Of a stretch of DNA of 64,000 bases, positions 58,276-64,000 are shown in pieces. Origin of the DNA: Sinonovacula constricta (taxonomy: Eukaryota > Mollusca > Bivalvia > Cardiida > Solecurtidae). The stretch lies in NCBI GenBank assembly GCA_007844125.1, contig CM017561.1:34177406-34241405 (forward strand), given 5' to 3'. The notes below the pieces were generated by a model. That model saw nothing but the letters and a program-made list of their open reading frames with translations. It did not search any database and was not told the origin of the DNA. The position numbers and the translations under genes were made by a program. Numbering within the stretch: the first letter of the stretch is position 1; the number at the start of each line of letters is the position of its first letter.

Positions 58276-59630
58276 TAAAAAGAGGTGGTTGTTTTGCTCC
58301 TGAAGACTGTCCTGCTTCCAAAATTATTTGCATACCTTTAATCCCTTACAAGGTAAAACTTACAATACCCATAGAGCAAGGAAAAACGTACAATACCCAT
58401 AGAGCACCTTTTCAGCGCTTAGATTATAAACGAATGCAGGTAAAGTGAACAACGCGGAAACAAATGCGAATCTATTTTACCGATTTACTGTTCACAATAT
58501 GCTGTTAGTTCCAACTGATTTGTCGACCTCACATGACCAATAGCAGTTGCTTTTGCTTATATCAGCATTCAGCCACATATCTAATTTAAACACATTACAT
58601 ACATTGATGATGCATTTATATTGTACTATTCCACTGTTTGCATTCCTGTACCGCTAAGGAGTAAAACATACACAGCAATAGACATTTCCGAAAAGTGAGT
58701 TACATCCCTTAAATAATTGTCGAACATTCGGAACGCTTCGGCTCTGGGTAGTAAATTTTTTGGCAAGATGGCAGGCGAAAATTATTCAATGATATATCAA
58801 CTTTCGGTAGTCAAATTGGCAGACTATTTGCGTTTTCATAACTAACAAGTGACAGAAAAGAAGGCGAAACTTGTTCTGCGAGCTCAAGGAGTGGGATGGC
58901 GCAGATTGAACTGGTGATTTGTTTTCGTTGCCACCGTTTAGTGATGGTGCCATGTACAATTACTGTGTGCATAAGGAGAAACAAAGAAAGGCAAAGTCAT
59001 ATTATGACGATAAACATGTCGGAAGACAGATGTTTCGCTACCTGATGTTTGGCCACCTAGGTCCATGATGTTAATAAATAAAATTGTCTTTGTTGTCAGT
59101 TTATAACCATGGCCGTTTTGAACTATTAAATCTTAAAAAAGTATTTGTTGTCATTGTTCACCCTTCTTGAACCGTTATTGATATTTAGTATATAAGTTAC
59201 TTAAAAAATCAGAATGTACATGTTATATATTTTAAGTCATTATAAGAATAGCATGGTGAACGAATAAAAGGGAAAACTTTTAAATATAGTGTACAAACAC
59301 ATACACACACAAACGAAAATGTCACTAAAACTAAAGTCTGACTGTTGTTAATTGACGTACACCTTTAAAGTATTTTTAATTGGTGATAAATTTATTTTAA
59401 ACAAGTAAACAGGTGTAACATTAACTACTAATCTGCCGGTATGTTTATGGTTTCGCTAATTGATTTTAACGTCACTTATCAATTAAATATGTAAAGTTTT
59501 CTGGCCATACGTTTACAATGTTTTTTAAAGGTAATTTAATTCATTTAAGAACCATTTTACATGTATATATTTTCAATTTTTGCAAGATGTTCGTGTAATA
59601 AACGTCTAAAAAAGGAATAAATCTCATGTC
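58276..59630. other. non-coding stretch
   Basis: AT-rich with no supported gene. A short direct duplication of ACAATACCCATAGAGCA occurs at about 58361 and 58391. Confidence 0.5.
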
Positions 59631-59635
59631 AGGTA

Positions 59636-60035
59636 TAGAGTTTGAACCCAGAACTCTCCTATCCCCAGGCCATAAACGTCCTATCCCCAGGCCATAAACT
59701 TAACATTTTGACCAAGAACACTTCAACTATGTTGTATATGCTTTCTTTGTGTGCTTCAAACGTTTTTTAATGATCAACCAAATCGTGAATAAGATTTTTG
59801 TTGAACTTGTCATAACGAGTCTAATGTTTGAATTCGGAACCATCTGATCCCGAGACCATAACCTTAACCTCTTGACCTAGAACAAATCAACCGTATTATA
59901 AATACTTTCTTGGTGTTTTGAACGTTTCTCTTATGCAGGTGAATTAGACATCTTTAATAAGTTCCTTTTGAAAATTTGTCGTGATGTGGCTATGGATTGA
60001 ATTTGGAACACTCCGATCCAGAGTGCAAAAACATG
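59636..60035. repeat. decayed three-copy repeat, ~170-186 bp period
   Basis: Blocks of the form GTTTGAACCCAGAACTCTCC followed by ATCCC..GACCATAA(C)..TTGACC(A/T)AGAACA recur near 59636, 59822 and 59993 with strong divergence. The GTTTGAACCC/GTTTGAATTC core resembles a tRNA B box, so the repeat could be a multimer of an old SINE. CCTATCCCCAGGCCATAAAC is itself directly doubled at 59659-59698. Confidence 0.6.
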
Positions 60036-60910
60036 ATCAATCGACCACAAACACTTCAGAGATGCTATAAAATCATTCCTGCACGCTGGCAGCACTGGAA
60101 ATGCTATTTTCATGTTTGCTGGGACCTTACAGATATCGTGAATGTATCTTAAAATGCTGCATAAACGGGAATCTAACGTCAGAATTTACCATGCATACTT
60201 AATAGACCATTCAGAACAAACTTTTTCTGGCTATGGAATGTTTTGTTGCTAATAAGTTACATGCATCTCAATTCGTTAACATTCAGTCCGAACATCTCAG
60301 GACGAACCGAGGAGCATTCCTTTCTTCTTTCGTCAGTAAGGGCGTAGAGAGTATTCATGTACATTTCGGTAAAGTTTTAGAATTTTTAATATAAAAAAGA
60401 AACAAACCAACATCGCTAATTTTTACCATGTTTGCATTAAAGTTACAGACATACAAAAAATAAAAATCTATCAAAGATAGAACGCCGTTTACCGAATTAG
60501 GACCCGTATTTTTTCAGGGTTAGAAAGGGCGGTAAGCGTAAATGTGCAACGGAAGTAGTACCCCTGACAGTTTGTTATTTTTGTTGATAATATTTAAAGA
60601 TTGATTCTTTTGTTTTGACAGATTTGCTATAATGAAGAAAAGCTCGAGCAATTTGGTGCAAAACAAAGCATACACACTGTGAAGTTATAAAAATTCAAAA
60701 TAACTACTGTTTGTTTTTGAAATACATTGCAGCGACCATTTATGATTATTATAGCAACGCCCAGTTTTGCTTTTAAATTGCTTCCAAAGTTGCGACATTT
60801 CTTTATAGTAAAGAACCAATTCATTTAGTACCGTGTAACCTATAAAAGTCCGCAAAACATTTTTTTTCCCATGTGCAATTTCTCGATAAATCAAAGAGTG
60901 TGTTTATTGG

Positions 60911-61193
60911 GATGGGATGGGATGGGATTAGCCGGCATTTTTGCCGATACTGCGCAGCGACATTTCTATCATTACAGCACAGGGGCACTTATGAGGTGCC
61001 CAGGGACTGAACCCGGCCGGTCCATTATACTGACACCGACGAGTCAGGCGTAATGCTGTCCCCGTAGCCCCGAGCGTTAGGAGGGAAGCCACTACTACCA
61101 ACTTTAAAGTCTTTGGTATGACCCGGCCGGGGTTCGAACCCACGACCTCCCGATCCGCAAGCCGACGCTCTACCATCTGAGCTATTGCGGCCG
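60911..61193 (-). mobile_element. complete tRNA-derived SINE with perfect 13-bp target duplication
   Basis: GTGTGTTTATTGG occurs at 60898-60910 and 61194-61206, an exact 13-bp target duplication. Read on the minus strand from 61193, the element begins with a tRNA-like head with A box TAGCTCAGATGG and B box GGTTCGAACCC, the internal polymerase III promoter. A ~200-bp body follows, ending in a (ATCCC)n tail. The perfect duplication implies recent insertion by LINE machinery. The anticodon arm is not tRNA-like, so this is not a working tRNA. A second head fragment lies at 32036-32085. Confidence 0.93.
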
Positions 61194-61206
61194 GTGTGTT
61201 TATTGG

Positions 61207-62850
61207 ACATTTTTATTGGTTCGGTAAATTTCAGAAGGATCAAAGAAAACGCGGCGTCTTTTTTGTCAACCCTTTTAGCCATTTTAACATGGCCGATGTT
61301 TGATTATTCAGAGCTTCACAGTGATATCAGTTAATGATAGCATTTTAGTGCAATTTTAGCGAATCTTATGCATACGTAAAATCAACAAGAATATATCGAC
61401 GAATAAAATGCCGACTATTGACTATACACACGCGCTGTTAAACGAGGTAGCTAAAGATCTGTAAATCAACATGTCCACAGCATAGAACACACCAGCATTG
61501 AAGATAACTTTGAGTACGTAACATGCAAGGTTATACCATCCATTCCCATTGCAAATGTGAGGAAAAAAAAATCCAGATCATGATATCTGGGTATGCCTTT
61601 CCAAAGAGACAGAATCTTTTTTATGCTGCGGACTGATGTTGCATAAACAGGAAACCGATGTATGGAAAGTCTCACCCCATTTATCATTTTACTACGAAGT
61701 TGCCTTTACAAACACAACAGTAATGCGTTTGCCCATTGCCTTTCTTTTCCGATGTATTGCTCATGTCGTCAGTGACTGACGTCAGTCTTTTGACACTTCG
61801 ATTTAAATAAACCGAGTAATCTCGGCGTTCAGATTTGGCTGAGTTTACTACCTGGAAGTAACAGGTGCGCGTTTTCAGGAATTAAATCTCAACTGAAGAG
61901 CAAAATGTAGGGGCGGATAAATCATGTTTTCGGAAACATACACAAACGTTCAGCTTCTCGTTCACAGCCTCCAAATCGCTGTCGATCTACTAGTCGTCTT
62001 CTAGAAATACACCACCCCACCACCGCTTTGGGAACAGCATGAGAGCTTCGAAGGTGTATATCCTTATGCGTTTGACATATTTCCTTGTTATTGTTGCATA
62101 ATATAGCAAAATTATCACAAGTTCTTTTTAGTGAAAATGACTGCAAGTAGTCCCCCGCCCCCTCCCCCGATAATATGGCAATGTATGCACGCTGTACGGT
62201 GAAAACCTCGAAGTCTGTCAGCAACTTTGTAGTGGAAGCATTTCCACACGTTTGTGTTAAAAATAATTCAACTGGGAAAATATGTTTACTAAGGATACAG
62301 TGCTTTCACAATGAATACAATAAAATCAAATCATTTAATAGCAAAATTAGTTACTTTTAAATTTATTAAGTTAAAACTCCGGTTCCTTTTTGAAAAAAGA
62401 CAACTTGTATGTAAACAAGGTTGAGTCATTTTCTTTAGCTGACAATATATTTATACAATATGAGTAAATATACACATGTATTGCTTTATAAATTTGAATT
62501 AAAGTAATGTACTTCAAATTAGTATGTTTCTATTTCATTAATTTCTAAAAACTTAGTAGTATGAAATCACAAAATATAAGTAACAGTTAAAATAGCTTTA
62601 TTCTGAAAAGAACAAAGTTCATTTAATGATCTGATTGTGTTCATAAGAGAGTTACCAACCAAACACTTGTGGTATTATTTGAAACGATTTGAAAACTTAA
62701 AATCATTAATATATGTCAATACTAAACCAAATTTTGTGAAAAAGAAAAGAAAAACACAGCATTATTAATTTTACAGTTTCCTCGTCGGACAGCTTAATTT
62801 TCTTATTTACCTACTTATAATTTGATCACTGTGCCTGAAGTCCTTGACAA
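61207..62850. other. non-coding stretch downstream of APEX2
   Basis: No gene is supported; open frames are short. The part next to 62852 would be the APEX2 3' UTR; a complement AATAAA (TTTATT) lies near 62597 and could be its polyadenylation signal. Confidence 0.45.
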
Positions 62851-62851
62851 A

Positions 62852-63786
62852 TCACAACTTTTTTTTCTCTACCCATTTAAAAAAGTCACACCTGGCCTCT
62901 GGATTGTCTTTATGCCCCTCCCCTCTGGCGCAGGTGTAGAACTGCTTCCCCTTGTTGGGCCCCGCTTTCTTCACTATTCTCAACACACATGGCTCCTGAT
63001 GTCCCTTACATAATGGTGGAGGTCCCAGTCCACCTAGCAGATTCTTCCATGCACTGGCCGTTTGCTTAGAGTTCTCTCTCACTACAGTACAAGAATTAGC
63101 ATCAAGGTCTAGTGTTTTCGATTGACTGGTTGTGCATCTATTCTGACTTTGCTCAACACTTACTTGTCCTGTTTCTGTCTGGCTGCTTTGTTTAACAGCG
63201 AAAGTATTATCACCTGATTGATGAACATACCTGCCGATTTGCTCAGTTCCTTGTGGTTTGGATAAATGGCTTTTAAGAAAAAAGGTTGCAAGACTTTGCT
63301 GTTTGTTTCCTACGCTTGAACCTTTCTTTAGATCTGTTTTCTGTTTCTTCTTTGGAAATGATTTGCCCTTTTCTGACGGTCTCTTAACACTGCTTATTTC
63401 ATTTGTGCACATCCTCTTCTCCACAAAGCTGTCACTTTTACAGTCATTTAACTTTTTATTTTTAGAATCTAGAGCTTCCATTTTTCTAGCCACTGTATCT
63501 TCTCTGTTTACAACTTTTGTAAAGAACATAGACAATTTCTGCTGTGTTCCACTAAACTCTGGCATGAACTTAGTGCACAGTCCAGGACATTTCTGGGCTG
63601 TCACTGGGACACACTGTAGTTCTGCCTTGACTGGACAGTGGTCCGAACCCTCTACTTCCCGCATTATCCATGCCCCAGTCAACTGTGAAGTCACAAGCTC
63701 CACATCTCCCAGAATATAGTCCAGCCGACGGCCAAAGTTACATGCTCGAGCATTTTTCAGTGTGCACCAGTTAGAATATGCATGCT
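62852..63786 (-). CDS. APEX2: APEX2, AP endonuclease 2: C-terminal exon (partial gene)
   Basis: AP endonuclease 2 cleaves DNA at abasic sites and resects 3' ends during base-excision and single-strand break repair in the nucleus. The exon follows a TTTTGTTTCAG acceptor (minus strand, just above 63786) and ends at the stop 62852. It encodes the end of the exonuclease-endonuclease-phosphatase domain, with RRLDYILGD and the catalytic EGSDHCPV (Asp-His). A Lys/Ser-rich linker follows with two PCNA-binding-like motifs, QQKLSMFF and QQSLATFF. The C-terminal GRF zinc finger has Cys and His ligands in PLCKGHQEPC, QFYTCARGEGH and RCDFFKWVE. The order matches animal APEX2. Upstream exons lie beyond the right edge. 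No lesions are seen. Confidence 0.93.
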
Positions 63787-64000
63787 CCTGAAACAAAAGA
63801 AGAAAAACAAAATAAAAATAAGTCGATTCACTTATATATTATTTATCTATTTTAGTTAATCATATCAAAACTTGTTAGCCTCAAAGAATTCATACGATTG
63901 TGTTGATGCTGATTGTATGTAGAAGTTGGAACGACATAAAGCTAAAACAACACACACATGGACACAGCTGCCAGAGAAATACTGAATTTCAATGTTGTGT
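63787..64000 (-). other. APEX2 intron (partial)
   Basis: Sequence to the right of the acceptor is AT-rich and non-coding on the minus strand, consistent with an intron that continues past the window edge. Confidence 0.7.

Noticed and set aside
61120..61193. Functional tRNA gene on the minus strand
   Set aside because: A and B boxes are good but the anticodon stem does not pair and a SINE body, tail and target duplication surround it.

Overview
The window looks like genomic DNA of a marine or freshwater invertebrate, most likely a bivalve mollusc. Reasons: it is AT-rich and gene-poor, has GT-AG introns and (TA)n microsatellites, and is full of transposable elements. One of these, at 57.4-58.3 kb with a second copy at 9.1-9.4 kb, is of a kind I associate with bivalve genomes. 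Only three host-like coding segments are visible: the acidic N-terminus of an unidentified protein at the left edge (minus strand, bases 1-203), an intact single-exon Mab-21/cGAS-like gene at 51.0-52.3 kb (minus), and the last exon of APEX2 at 62.85-63.79 kb (minus).

Layout. 0.2-3.3 kb: non-coding, with a (TA)n tract and a 105-bp tandem duplication. 3.28-6.64 kb: a complete but dead hAT transposon with a 5-bp target duplication, inserted in one copy of a duplicated sequence whose other copy still shows the empty site. 7.26-8.19 kb: a pogo/Tc1-like non-autonomous element inside a TA microsatellite. 11.1-11.8 kb: a decayed ~70-bp tandem repeat. 12.1-20.3 kb: a visibly GC-richer block of broken viral genes (capsid-like protein, packaging ATPase and several small structural or membrane proteins on both strands), read as an integrated Polinton/adintovirus-like DNA virus. 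20.3-20.85 kb: a tandem repeat. 20.85-25.52 kb: a ~190-bp satellite arranged as two inverted arms, like a foldback element. 25.52-31.26 kb: a degenerate ISL2EU-type DNA transposon with convergent genes, a SWIM/YqaJ nuclease on plus and a THAP-DDE transposase on minus, itself carrying a MITE and smaller inverted repeats. 32.7-49.96 kb: a ~17 kb minisatellite with a 24-bp unit, containing a 435-bp inserted element, regional subfamilies, a 72-bp higher-order repeat and a large internal duplication whose copies differ by exactly 35 units. 50-64 kb: host genes separated by SINEs, a tandemly repetitive non-autonomous element and a decayed three-copy repeat.

The genes do not form a pathway. APEX2 (DNA repair) and the Mab-21-like protein are independent host genes. 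The two ISL2EU genes would have worked together for transposition, and the viral genes would have built and filled a capsid; both sets are now broken by stops and frameshifts. All family assignments come from motifs read by eye; no database search was possible.
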